Shown: positions 37,216 to 48,764, numbered from the stretch's first letter. The stretch is 64,000 nucleotides of DNA from Caenorhabditis elegans (GCF_000002985.6 NC_003279.8:14694001-14758000); one strand, 5' to 3'. Translations and numbers: made by a program. The notes: generated by a model from the letters alone, not told the origin.

Positions 37216-37922
37216 AATTCTGGTAAAAAATTTTGAAAATACACGAAAAAATTGTTTTTTTTTTAATTTTCGGCAACATTCATTCAAAAGAGTTTAGTTA
37301 CAGTGCATTTGTTTTTCCACTTCTACGAAGTTAAAGGAAGGCGCATTTATGCGGAATGGTCTTGCCGCACGCTTAGTCATCATTTTAACACTTCTTGTGT
37401 AAAATTCGTGTAGATCACGCGTAGATCACAATGAATTTGTAGATTACAATAAAAAAACAACAGAATTTCGAGCTCAAAATAATAAAACTGCGTGGCGATT
37501 TTATAATTATCCTAAATACTAAGTTTACTAAAAAAAAAAAAAGAACAAACGATAAATTTGTCTATTCAAGAGAGTCTTCAAGGCAATAATACAATATTTT
37601 GAATGGTGAGATGCGGGAAGGGTACACAAAGAAAATAGAGACGATGAGAGACGCAGAATTACGTATCGTCCACTCAATATGCAAATCCTGTCTTCTTAAA
37701 GACCATCGATGCACGGGCTCGTCGCAGTGAGTGAAAATGTGCGGAATGCGTGCAAGGGTCACGAGAAAATCGTCAGCACTCTCCGTGACTTGGCGCATTC
37801 GTCGCCTAGGAGGCTGTGCCTCATTCAATGATTCAGGTGGCTCTTGGTGTGGAGATGTCCCATTACGATTTGCTATACAACAAAATGTGGGAATTTAAGA
37901 TCGCCAATGGAATTTTCAATAG

Positions 37923-38462
37923 AGTAAAGGTTTGACTTTACTCGCTGTGTTTCAATTATACTGGTCGGTGATAAAGTACAACACGAACGAGTTATGTGCT
38001 AAATTATGGGTTTATTAAGATAAAGTATAAGACATTGTGGAAAGCGCTCGGTGGCGGCACAATGAATGGGGAGTGAGAATAACAAAAGGGGAGGAATGGG
38101 GACAAAACAAGAGAAAAGTAGGAAAGTCCTAGAATGAGGAAAACAACGCCTTTTATAGCCCGGCTCTGGTGGGGAGGCGGAGTCGCCGACGCACGAGAGA
38201 CGCAGAGATAAAAGGGATGACGCAACACTTTCCGGACAGAAAGTGTGTGCGCGCGCGGGGTGGGTCGGGGGTCAAAAAGTAGTGTGGGTCAAACATTTAG
38301 AAGTCCAGTCGGGCGACGTTGCTTGGTGATCCGGTTGTCTGAGGCAAAAGGTGTATGTTCGAAGACGAGATCATTTCAGAAGAGCGTCACAGCGACCTGA
38401 AATAATAAAGTGTGTGTCTTGTATAATGGGTACAGGGAATGTGGGAGGAGCAGATCCTTACA
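37923..38462 (-). mobile_element. Probable solo LTR of an LTR retrotransposon
   Basis: Read on the minus strand it begins TGTAAGGATC and ends CCTTTACT, an imperfect inverted terminus. The word CAATAG flanks it on both sides (37917-37922 and 38461-38466, overlapping the last two bases of the element), consistent with a 4-6 bp target duplication. It contains a TATA-like box (GGCTATAAAA, 38151-38160) and about 140 bp downstream an AATAAA (near 38011), the normal U3-R-U5 spacing. No gag/pol open frame is nearby, so it is probably a solo LTR. The family (a Cer-type element) is inferred. Confidence 0.65.
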
Positions 38463-38481
38463 ATAGTTTTATCTTGATTTT

Positions 38482-38743
38482 TATGGTGCGTCCATAGTCT
38501 GCGGAAAAAAAGAAGGAGTTTCTCGCTTTGTTATTGGTCAATTTCAAAATAGTGGGCGTGTCCAACCAATTAGAGGCTGTAAAATTTTAAGCTGAGCAAT
38601 GGGAAAGCGAAAAAACTGCAGACCACACCTACTTTTTTGAATTTTGAGGAAAAAAAGCGAGAAAACTCCTGTTTTTCCGCAGACTATGGACGCTTCCGCA
38701 CGCAGGAAATTCCCATTTTCTGCAGACTATGGACGCACCATTA
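38482..38743. mobile_element. MITE-like element, copy 2
   Basis: Same ends (ATGGTGCGTCCATAGTCTGC / GCAGACTATGGACGCACCAT) and core (TTTCAAAATAGTGGGCGTGTC) as 29252-29549. It sits 16-20 bp from the probable solo LTR. The left internal repeat pair seen in copy 1 is missing. Confidence 0.85.
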
Positions 38744-38929
38744 ATATGACGTGTTTTCTTTTTCACAATTTTTTGTTGTTTATTTGTTTTATGGGTATTG
38801 TCCCCTCCACTTTTTTAAAGAATTTTTCAAATTTTTCAAATTTAATTTTCACGTGAATGTTTATTTTTTTCTATTTTCATTTGGAAGTGCTTGCTTGAAA
38901 ACGCGAAACTCACAAACTCGAATTTTCAG

Positions 38930-39549
38930 CTATTTACCACTGGGCAGCAGCCACTCAACTGTGGAAGCCCTATGAGCTTGGCCGTCTCGATTTCCTGGGC
39001 AGTTGGTCCTACTTGTGCATTCAATTCGCCGATGTTACCAGTGAAGAAGTTATCGCCTAACGTCCTAATCCTAAGCGTGAGCCCTAAGTCCGAAGCGTAA
39101 GCCTGAGCCTTAGCCCAGCACAAGCCTAAACCGAAAGCTAAGTCTAAGCCTACGCCTAAGGTTAAGCCCAAGCACAAAGTCCAAAGCAGAAGCCTGAGCC
39201 TACGCCTAAGCCTAAACTTAAGCCTACGCATAACCTAAACCTAAGCCTAAGCTTAATCGTAAGCCTGAGCCCACACCCAAGTCTAAACCGAAACCTAAGC
39301 CTATGCCTAAGCCCCTAAACTTAAATATTCCAGAGCTCCAAGGACATATCCAAGGAAGTTCTATCAAATGTGATAGTCATTGAGAATGGCCACCAAGTCG
39401 AACGGAATTTTCGAGATGCTAGAGCATTGGCTGAGAAGCTCGGAAAACGAATCGTAAAGCCAACTGTCCCAGAGGACACCTCAACTACACTTCCCTCATC
39501 GAGAGACCTATCCCTACCGATTTCAAAGAAATGGTGTGATGAAATCTGA
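38930..39549 (+). CDS. Two-exon gene fragment of unknown function
   Basis: An acceptor (AATTTTCAG) at 38929 is followed by an open stretch reading IYHWAAATQLWKPYELGRLD ... CIQFADVTSEE to a donor at 39048. An acceptor (ATATTCCAG) at 39333 then joins in phase to SSKDISKEVLSNVIVIENGH ... ISKKWCDEI and a stop at 39549. The two pieces look like protein (balanced composition, matched phase 0), about 110 residues in total. The intervening 285 bp is almost entirely degenerate telomere-type repeat. I find no start exon upstream, where the neighbouring DNA is the MITE and LTR. It could be the 3' end of a gene with a distant 5' exon or a decayed fragment. Family unknown. Confidence 0.4.
39055..39320. 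repeat. Degenerate interstitial telomeric repeats (GCCTAA)n
   Basis: About 265 bp dominated by GCCTAA and variants (CCTAAGCCTACGCCTAAGG, GCCTAAACTTAAGCCTACG, CCTAAACCTAAGCCTAAGC). C. elegans telomeres are (TTAGGC)n, so this is the complementary strand on +. A small second patch is at 31183-31240 in the same orientation. Confidence 0.85.
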
Positions 39550-39739
39550 ACAATTATTGCATGCATGTTAATTACCAGTTAATTACAATTACGTTTACAT
39601 TACCGTTAATTACGTTAATAACATGTGAATTACAATGTTACCATGTATATATAAATTCTTTCCAGTGAAGTAGAACTTTCTAAAAGCCAAAGAAATATAT
39701 ATCTTAATATATATCATGTCACAAATGTCATACGGTAAA

Positions 39740-39898
39740 TTTTCGCTTAAAATTTAACAGGCTCTAATTGGTTGGACACGCCCACTATTTTGAAATCGAC
39801 CAATAGCGAAGCGATAAATTCCATGTTTTTTTCCGCGCACAATGGACGCCTCGGACCGCGGAAAATTCCCGTTTTCCGCAGACTATGGGCGCACCATG
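39740..39898. mobile_element. MITE-like element, copy 3 (degraded)
   Basis: Contains GGTTGGACACGCCCACTATTTT and ends GCAGACTATGGGCGCACCAT, matching the right halves of copies 1 and 2. The left terminus is not recognisable. Confidence 0.65.
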
Positions 39899-40029
39899 AT
39901 AATTACAACTTTTTTTTTGTCAAACAACTCCGTCGAAAATAAAGATTCTAAAAGATTTGTGTGGAGCTTTTTCATTTCATTTCTTGGTTACCTTCGTATC
40001 CGAAGTCATTCTTCTTCGGAACCACAGCC

Positions 40030-40336
40030 AGCAGTCTACTCAGTAAACCCGTTCAGAATATACCCAGATTTAAACCAAATTAAAACCGTACAAGCCTATA
40101 TTATGAAAAATTCTAATTTTGGGCAGATGTAAACCAAGATTGTCTAGATCCAAACTTAATTTGCATAGATTGCAAGTTTGAGTAGATGTAAACTGAATTT
40201 GTGTAGGTTTGTGTAGATCCAAATCGATTTTGTGTAGATCCAAACCAAATTTGTGCAGATAAATTCACAATATAGGCTTGTACGGTTTTAATTTGGTTTA
40301 AATCTGGGTATATTCTGAACGGGTTTACTGAGTAGG
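40030..40336. repeat. Palindromic element with internal TGTAGAT tandem repeats
   Basis: Left arm 40033-40104 (TCTACTCAGTAAACCCGTTC ... GCCTATATT) is the inverse of 40265-40336. The centre has several GTGTAGATCCAAAC units. The same peptide can be read from both arms. 40337-41235 beyond it holds further GCGCGTCAA/CTACGGTAG inverted words (40690-41130) and the promoter side of the next gene. Confidence 0.8.
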
Positions 40337-41235
40337 CCCCCATTGTTGTTGAAAACCTGAATAAAATCAATTATTATCAATAAAAATTGTTAATTTTTAC
40401 TTTTCAGATGTAAATGTCGGCCTTCTCCTGAAAAATCTGAGAAAGAGATGAAAAAGAGAAAAATAAATGCTTGCTTGGGAGTTTCCTCATTAAAATGAAA
40501 CCAATTTTGCACGTTTTTTAAATTAAAAATATTTATTTACTGATCAAATAATTATATTAATAAAAAAAAAATAGAAAAAAAGAATAAAATAAAGAATAGA
40601 AATAACAAAAATAATACGGAAAAGGGAAGGAAAAATGAAAATTGCTGTCAAAATTCGATAAGAAAATATTTTAGGCAATCAAGCCCGTAAATCAACACCA
40701 GCGCTACGGTAGCATTTAAATTATTACTGTAGTTTTTACTAAGAGGTATCGCGCGTCAAACTAAATGCTCCTTACGCAATCTCACGATTTAGTGAGAAAC
40801 TATGAAAACATGAGAATGCCTACATTTGTGGCGCGAAATATCTCCTAGCGATGTCTACCGTAGTATTGAATAAAAATACAAACAATTTGGAATTTAATCT
40901 CAGGTGCGCGCGCGAAAATTTATATTTCTCATTTGCATGAGGCGTGATAGCGAGATGACAGAAACGGGAGACAAAAAAACAGGATTTTTGTATTCAAATC
41001 TTCACGTTGAATTTCTGAATTTCAAAATAATTCATTGCGTTACTACGGTAGAAATAAATGTGTGCATCTAGTAAATCGCACGATATGCACTAAACAATTT
41101 CTACCGTAGTCAAAATATCGTTAGGTGAAATTTCCTGTTTTTCGTTGATGAAGTCATGTATTTCCTGATTCTTTTTTCATTTTTTGAGTTTATGTTTTTT
41201 TTTCACAAAAAATTCCTTACAGAATTCAAAACAAG

Positions 41236-42945
41236 ATGTCGTCAAGATCATCACGTCGCACAATATTCGAAAATCTTTCATACCTGGCAGCTCAGTTGGG
41301 ATGCCCGCTAATAATTCAGGATTTTGATTTGAGTAGGAGATCTCCGGAGAAAAATGAAAAAAATATATATAAACATTCCATTTTGCAGAAATCAAACGTG
41401 ATGTGGAGCCTCCCGCGACCGCTGCCGTGAAACGATTAATATCGTTTGCCACAATTCCGGCGTGTTGTCTGCATTCAAAAGGAACCGGCCCAGATGCGCA
41501 GTTAGCAAACCCTTTGAAAATTACGATAAAAATTAAGTTTAATTTCAGATCCGCGGAGAAGTCAGCGTCCCATGCAATTCTCGACAAGTTCTCCGTTATT
41601 GTTTCATCTGATTTTCGCAGCCACCTAATAAATTGTGCAAATGATAACGAAGTAAAGGATTTGATTCCTCAAGTTGCACCATTTTTTGAGCAGCTCAAGG
41701 TTGCCATCGCCGCAGATTTCATGTCGATCAGCGAAGTTAGAATTTTCCTCCGAAAATTGTTAAATTTCTCATTTTCAGCTTCACACGTTCGATTTGACTG
41801 CCAAAGCGAAAGCTCGTGGAAAAGAGCTGATGACCCGTGTTCTTCAAAATGTGAAGGAGTCGACTATTGGCTATGAAAGAAATATTCTAAAGAAGGCTTC
41901 TGAAACAGAGAGCGTATCTTCTCAAAAATCTACACGAAATATCTCGAACAGTGTAATTTTTGAATTTGAAGCTTTAGAGATGCGTCAAGATTTGGAAAAG
42001 TCGATGAAAAAATGTTTTCATGATTGGAAAGGAGTTGAAAGAGTCACATATTCGAAAACCGACGAAGTTCTTCGTGCTCAGCTCTTCACTTCCCACAATT
42101 TTAGTGAAAAAAATCTTGCGGAGACCATTTTGAAATTGGGTTTCAAAACTATAACCGAATCAGTGATCGTTGACAAAAATGAATTAAAATTTGAGACGCT
42201 CGCATCGGAGATTGCGGAAGTCGGTCAATACGTCTCAACGGTACAAGATATGTCTGGTAGGTGTGAAAACCGTAATAGCCTGATGAGAAAAGTTTTCAGT
42301 ATTGGATGTAATTACCGTGAACAGATTGCTTGAAGTCCGCCCGGACACATTGGATGTGAGCGGATTCTGTTTTAATCTTGAAATCTTCCGATCGATCAAT
42401 CTGGAAGGTATTAAGGTATGTCTTGGTTGATCAAATTTTGAAATTTGTTTTCTTTTCCAGAAATTCACTGCCCGGGACCATTGCTTGAACAGTCTCCGCA
42501 ATTTTCCTTACCTGCCGAATTGCACAGTTCTCGGCCTTTCAAACAACAATATCAAGGAATGTACGAGAATTTTGGTTAAACAAGTTGTAAATGTGGAACA
42601 TCTCGACCTGCGGAACAACTTTCTTACAATGAACTGCACATTTCCTTTGCTGTCGCTGAAATCGCTCACGCATCTGAAGCTGTCGGATAATTTTCGAGTT
42701 GCTTTTCGAGTTGCCTTTTCGAGTTGCATTTTCGAGTTGCCCGATCTTTTGCAACTTATTTTTTCAAAAGAATCCCGACGTTGAAGAGAATTGATGATAA
42801 ACCGGAAAAGATGGCACCACTAGCTCTGGAAGAACATTTTGAAGATGAGGATAATAAACCTTCCAGCAGCACTTCCAGCAGCTTCTGGCGTCACATCAGT
42901 TATCAGGAGAGAAGCTTGAAACAAATGCAACCGAAGAAGACATGA
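41236..42945 (+). CDS. Leucine-rich-repeat protein, unrecognised; frame interrupted near the 3' end
   Basis: Exons 41236-41332, 41389-41500, 41549-41735, 41779-42260, 42325-42415 and 42461 onward are in phase. An N-terminal helical region (MSSRSSRRTIFENLSYLAAQ, then about 200 residues without a known motif) leads to LRRs: LEIFRSINLEGIK, CTVLGLSNNNIKECT, VEHLDLRNNFLTM and LTHLKLSDNF. The frame used by these repeats stops at 42784 (430 residues). Immediately after four copies of TTTTCGAGTTGC (42691-42740), another frame stays open to 42945 and reads FFKRIPTLKRIDDKPEKM followed by an acidic Ser-rich tail. That is what an LRR cap should look like. Either the repeat has shifted the frame or the gene uses an unusual splice. 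The family is not identified; an acceptor (CCTTACAG) precedes the start. Confidence 0.72.
42691..42740 (+). repeat. Tandem repeat TTTTCGAGTTGC x4 inside an exon
   Basis: Units begin at 42691, 42703, 42716 and 42729, with spacings of 12, 13 and 13 bases. The extra three units total 38 bases, not a multiple of three, and separate the upstream LRR frame from the downstream LRR-cap frame. Confidence 0.9.
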
Positions 42946-43702
42946 AAATTTCCTTTTTTTTTACTGTTACAATACCTATTTCGTAAATTATATATATATA
43001 TATATATATATCTCGTTATCTCTCCTTATATTATTTAATCCCAACATTGTATTCAGTTTCATTGGCTTAGCAAGTTTTCGATTGAAAATTTTTTTTTTCA
43101 GCCAAATACCGATTTTTCATATTTTTTTCGCATTTTTGATTGATGTTTCTGTGATTATTGGTTTTCCTATGTTGTTTTAAAAGGGTTTGTAATGTATCTT
43201 CGCTGAAATGTTTGTTTCATATTCAAAAACGGCAATGTTTCCACTTTCCCACTCGGTATCTTTTAGTTTTCAGGCTGCAGCTTCAAAAAATTGAAAATGG
43301 CGAAAATTTTAGGGTGGAATTTGTTTTCTTTTTTTTTTTCATATTTTACATAATACTATTTTCGTAATTTATTTTTTTCCCTCAAAATGTGCATGATGCG
43401 TTAAATTTTTTTTGGCATAGACTTCGCGTCCCAAATGGCGAGTAATAATTATTGAGAAGGAAAACTGTGTGCGAGCCCTTTGCAAAATGTGTGCGCACCA
43501 CTTGCGGTATGCCTCATCGTGTGACTCCGCCCACATTTTCTTTTGTTTCCATTTTCTCTTTTCCCCTCAATTTATCGATTTTTATCCACTTTTTGTTTTT
43601 CACATTTAGAATTGAGTATTTCATCGCTATTCTGGTTGTTTGCGTTAAAGTTTGTCGTTCAAAATCGAAATTTTCGTTAAAAATCAAGGTTTTTATTTCA
43701 GA

Positions 43703-44622
43703 ATGACTGAAGTCGTAAATGCCGACAAAATAAAAACGATTCGCGCGTACTACAAGCTGTGCCAAAAGCCGGAGAATCGAGCAGTCGTGCTTAAGGTAAG
43801 TCGTTAGCTCACTCAGGATTCACATGAAAATTAAATTTCTTCCAGGACAAAACATTTTTCCACACTCTCCCAACGCTCCTCAAGGACGAAAGCTCCGATG
43901 TCATCAGATACACGGTTAAAATCCTCGTTTTGCTCACAGAGCAGTCGGGGAACATCGAGCAACTGCTGAAATCCGCAGATTTACTTCCAGCATTGTCGGA
44001 AGCCTGCGAAAATATCACAAATCCCAGTGTCAACTATAACTTGGTCCTTGTCTCGAGTAGGATTCGAGTAGTGAAGAATTCGCTGGATGCCAAAAGAGCC
44101 GAGAAAGAGCCTCTAGCCGATGCGATCAAAGAGCTCGACAAGGGCGGAACTCTTCACCGAAAATTCGTTGGAAGAAAGTCAAAGCAGATTATTATGGAAT
44201 TCGATGCGGAGGAATTCGATGAAACGAAGAAGCTGTCAGTTGAGAGAGGCCTTCTGAAGAAAAAAGGAGTAATCAGTGTATATATAACCGAGCAGAACTC
44301 AATTCCACGCGCCGTGCTCCGCACAATCCCGACAATCGAAGCCAAGGACATTGCGCAGTCCGTTTTCGCCGCCGCCGGATTCGAGTACGTCGCGCAGTTA
44401 GTGAAAGTGAACGGAATCGACGAGAAATTCGAGTTTTACGCGTCAGAGATGGGCAAAATCACGGAAAACTCGAAAGATTACCCCGAATATTTGGATGATG
44501 ATGTGCTTCACGTGGATCCGGCAAGTTGTGTGATAACTAATGAGATGGCTGCCCATGGAAGTGGTCAAGAGGGCGGATGGTTCAGTTCGATCACTTCATT
44601 CGTCAAAACTTCCCTCTGGTGA
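43703..44622 (+). CDS. ARMC1 (armadillo repeat-containing protein 1) homologue
   Basis: Two exons, 43703-43795 and 43846-44622, give 289 residues. The N-terminal half is an armadillo-like helical region (TVKILVLLTEQSGNIEQLLK, LLPALSEACENITNPSVN). The middle has an alpha/beta module (KKKGVISVYITEQNSIPRAV, SVFAAAGFEYVAQLV) comparable to the heavy-metal-associated-like fold region of ARMC1. The C-terminus, GGWFSSITSFVKTSLW, matches the aromatic tail of vertebrate ARMC1 (Trp-Leu-Ser ... Phe-Tyr-Trp type), a mitochondria-linked protein that associates with MICOS/MIB proteins and metaxins. The ATG is 1 base after TTTTATTTCAG, so trans-splicing is likely. A metaxin gene (mtx-1) lies 17 kb downstream; this is probably coincidence. 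Confidence 0.85.
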
Positions 44623-45590
44623 TGGAAGGAATTCTCGGATTATCTCGGAAAATCTCGAAAAAAAATGTATTAAAGTACTACGGTTTCTTCTTTGTTATCT
44701 CAATATTTTCTTTTTTCTCCTGTTTCTCGTTTTTTTTGAGATCTCTTTCTGGTATTATCACCGCACAGGCATATAAATCGTTTCACACTGGTTTTTAAAT
44801 CCTCGTATTCTTGATTTTTATGTGTTTTTAAGCTGTTTTAACCAGCTCTAATTATCTATTCGGCAGTTTCAGATTCGAAAAATGCGATTATTCTCATATT
44901 TGGACGGTTGCGGTACCAAAAATAGAGGAATTTATCGGTATAAAATATCCTTAAAAATCCAAAGTCCTAGTGAAAATCTTGTTTTTGCGTTTTCATCTAG
45001 TTTCCGATTCGAAAAAACCCATTTTTCTAAATTTTCTACCTGAAACCACGTATTTTGACAGTTGCAACACCAAAAATAGAATAATTTTCCTTTAAAATCG
45101 CCACAGAAGCACAAATTCCAAGTGATAATCTTTATTTTGCGTTTTCAGCTAGTTTCCGATTCAAAAAATGCGATTTTTCTCGATTTTCTACCTGAAACCT
45201 CGTATTTTGACGATTGCAGTATCAAAATAGTGGAATGTTTTTCAAAATAGCCATAAAAGTAAAAATTCCTTTTTAGCTAGTATCTGATTCGAAAAATGCG
45301 ATTATTCCTCAATTTTCAACTAGAAATCCTATTTTTTTTTAAATTTTCTACTCTAAATTTCGATTTTTCGCACTTTTCCACTCGAAATAAATTTATTAAA
45401 TTTAAATTTAATTTTAAAAAAATCTTAGTTTTTGTGGATTTTTCCTGTTTAAAATGACTTTTCTCTGCTCCCACATGAAATTTGATAGTTTCAGCACCTA
45501 AAATATCGAATTTCTTTGCATTTTCTCGTCTAAAACTCACCATTTCCTTTAAAAAGTATAATTTTCAGTAGCTGTGAACTCCCAACAACC
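44623..45590. other. Intergenic region upstream of hmp-2
   Basis: Imperfect direct repeats of a roughly 150-bp unit (TAGTTTCCGATTCGAAAAA with AAATGCGATTATTC near 44870, 45000, 45140 and 45280). It should include the hmp-2 promoter; an acceptor (AATTTTCAG, ending 45568) lies 22 bases before the hmp-2 ATG. No gene is seen. Confidence 0.5.
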
Positions 45591-48522
45591 ATGCTTCTTC
45601 ACTCTACCAACTCTTATTCGATATTCACTGGTAAAACACAAAAAAATACAATTTTTTCGAAATTTCTTCATTTAAATTAATTTCCAGACCATGAAGTCGA
45701 AACTCGAACCTCTAGAATCCGCTCAGCGATGTTCCCCGACTGGATTCCACCAACTTCTGCTGCAGAAGCCACAAATTCAACTACAAGCATCGTCGAAATG
45801 ATGCAAATGCCAACTCAACAGCTGAAGCAATCAGTTATGGATCTTCTAACCTACGAAGGATCAAACGATATGTCAGGACTCTCGCTTCCGGATCTAGTGA
45901 AGCTTATGTGCGATCATGATGAGTCAGTGGTTGCTAGAGCTGTTCATCGAGCTTATATGCTCTCAAGGGAAGATCCGAACTTCTTCAATGCGCCGGGATT
46001 CGATCATCGATCTTTTGTGGAAGCTCTGATGGCTGCGTCGAAGAGTTCCAACGTGAATGTCCGTCGGAATGCGATTGGAGCATTGTCTCACATGTCTGAG
46101 CAACGTGGAGGACCTCTTCTGATCTTCAGAAGCGGAGGGCTTGCTGAAATCATTCGAATGCTCTATGATTCACTGGAATCAGTTGTTCACTATGCTGTGA
46201 CAACACTTCGGAACCTTCTGATGCATGTTTCTGATTCCAGAGCTCAAGCGAGAGCTCTCAACGCCGTTGAGGCGCTAACTCCGCACCTTCATAAGACGAA
46301 TCCGAAGCTGCTGGCTCAAGTGGCGGATGGGTTGTATTTCCTGTTGATCGGTAAGGATTCACTGGAAAAATCAAGAATTTTGTACAAATTTGCATTTTTT
46401 AAAGCTATAAATTCAAATTTTCCACTCTAAAATTTCAAAAATCGGTCAATTTTGCAGACGATGCTCCATCGAAGATCACATTCCTATCACTGTTGGGACC
46501 ACAGATCTTGGTTTCGATTCTTCGCGAGTACTCGGATCATCGGAAGCTCATCTATACCGTCGTCCGTTGCATTCGATCCCTGTCCGTTTGTCCGAGCAAC
46601 AAACCGGCGTTGATCAGTCTTGGTACATGGATGTTTTGATTAAAAACTATTTTATATCGCATTTTTAGAGATATTTTCAGGTTTTTATCCACTGAAAAGC
46701 TGGAAATTTGAGATTTTTAGCTGAAAATACTTGAAATTCGCAGCTATTTCGAGTGTTTTGAAGCAATTTTTAAACATTTTCCTTTATCTTTCACGAAATT
46801 CCAACAAATTTCAAAATTTTTGTTCCGGTGGTTCAAAGTTTCGCTGAAACCTCCAATTTTACCCTCTTTCAGCAGGAAATTACTTTGAAATTGCGCGTTT
46901 TTTGAGAATTTTCCAATAAAAAAGTTCAGAAATTTAAACTTTTCAATATTAATTTTTTCTAGGCTGCCTTCCTGCTCTCTACGTGGAGCTCTGCACCGCA
47001 AAAGACGAGCGATCCCAGACGGCGATTCTAGTGGCGATGAGAAATCTGTCGGATTCTGCGACAAACGAGGAAAATCTCACTCAACTGATCATCAAGCTTC
47101 TCGAAATCATTCGTGTCGCCAACGATGGAATGACTGCCTGCGCGTGTGGAACATTGAGCAATCTCACCTGCAATAACACTAGAAACAAGCAAACCGTGTG
47201 TTCTCACGGGGGAATCGATGCTCTCGTCACCGCGATCCGCCGACTACCTGAAGTTGAAGAAGTCACCGAACCGGCTCTCTGTGCTCTTCGGCACTGTACT
47301 GCCAGGCACTCACTGGCTGAAGAAGCTCAAAGTGAGCTGAGATTCTGTCAAGCATTCCCAGTGATTTTGGATCAGCTGGAAACTCTTCGTACTCCAGTTA
47401 TCAAGGCAGCTCTCGGAGTTATTAGAAATAGTGCACTTCTTCAAACAAATCTTATCGAGTTGACACAAGAACAAACTGCAAATGGGCATACAGCTGTGTC
47501 ACTGACAATGGATATCTTGAGAAGAGCTATCACGGCGATTGAGGAGAATCCTGATATTGCTGTAGATGGAGTTCCAATGTGGGGAGTCATCGAAGGAGCT
47601 GTCTCGGCTCTTCATCAGCTCGCGAATCATCCGGCAGTCGCTGCAGCATGCTGTGATGATATTGGACAAGTCGGAAATCCAGAATGTCCACCATTCTTGG
47701 ATCTTCTCCATCGTCTTCTGGCTCATCCGAGACTCGGATCCATGGATGATGAAGTTCTCGAACGCGAGATTCTTGGGCTTCTCTATCAGTTGAGCAAGCG
47801 GCCAGACGGAGCCCGTGCTGTTGAGAGTACTGGAGTTAGTGCTCTTTTAATGGAATCTCGTGGCTCACAGTACAAATCAGTCGTCACTTATGCGAATGGA
47901 GTGTTGAGTAATTTGAAGAGAGGAGATTCAGCTGCCATCATGAATATGTCTAATGTGAGGAATTAGGAAAAAAAATAAATTTTCCGTAAAAAAACCGAAA
48001 AATCGAAAGAAAACTTTTGAGCCACCACGGATTTAAGATATTGTGGGATTCCGGATCGTTGAAAAAATGTGTTCTATGTGTTGGCACGGTGATCCGGAAA
48101 TGGTAGATCTAGAATCCCACCGGATCTTGAATCCGTGGGGCCTCAAAGTTTTTTAAAAATTCAATGTTTTAATGAAATATTGTCCATATGGACAAATGTT
48201 GATGAGAAAAACCATATAATTTTGTTCTAAAAACAAGGAAAATAGTTCAAATTTTCAGCTTTTTTTCGAAAAATAGAAAAAAAAATTTCAACATAAATTT
48301 CCGATTTTCGAGCGAGCCATTCATGAATTAATTCCGAATTTTCAGTCGTACGACTACGAGATGAGTGGAAGTGCTGCGGATTGGCAACGTGATGGGCTGG
48401 AACGAGAGCTTTTCGCTGAAATGTATCCGACAAACGACGGCGGACACTCGGAATCCATTAATATGGCGTTGAACAACTCACAAATGCGCCCTAATCACAA
48501 TTGGTACGATACCGATTTGTAA
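45591..48522 (+). CDS. hmp-2: Beta-catenin HMP-2 (adherens junction)
   Basis: Exons 45591-45630, 45688-46350, 46458-46622, 46963-47954 and 48346-48522 give exactly 678 residues, the length I recall for HMP-2. A short N-terminus is followed by armadillo repeats across most of the protein, e.g. VNVRRNAIGALSHMSEQRGG, VVHYAVTTLRNLLMHVSDSR, MTACACGTLSNLTCNNTRNK and EPALCALRHCTAR, all characteristic of beta-catenin. The C-terminus ends WYDTDL; the last four residues DTDL are the PDZ-binding tail shared with vertebrate beta-catenin. HMP-2 links cadherin HMR-1 to alpha-catenin HMP-1 in epidermal junctions during embryonic elongation. Reading through the exon 4 donor would add four codons (VRN) and a stop at 47966, a possible but unproven short form. 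Confidence 0.97.
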
Positions 48523-48764
48523 TTAATTTATCTTCTCGTATTTTTGCATTTTTTACACATAATCTGCTGAATATATCCACTGGGAATTATTATTCATGGT
48601 TTTAAATTTAATTTTTGATACTTTCAATATATTTATATTATAAATGTAATTTTATACTTCCTACTATCTAATGTTATACGTATCTTTTTTTTGGTTCTTC
48701 GGTTCCTTTTTCCTATATTTTTTCAAAAAAAAAATTTCAGACAATTTAAACGAAAAATTTCCAG

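Noticed and set aside
37562-37870. Minus-strand frame (NEAQPPRRRMRQVTESADDF) next to the LTR, considered as a retroelement gag remnant
   Set aside because: An acceptor-like TATAG precedes it, but it lies outside the LTR's duplicated flanks, lacks gag motifs and degenerates after about 60 residues. Not strong enough to annotate.
40020-40370. Matching frames on both strands (YSVNPFRIYPDLNQIK)
   Set aside because: Arms of an inverted repeat, not a gene.
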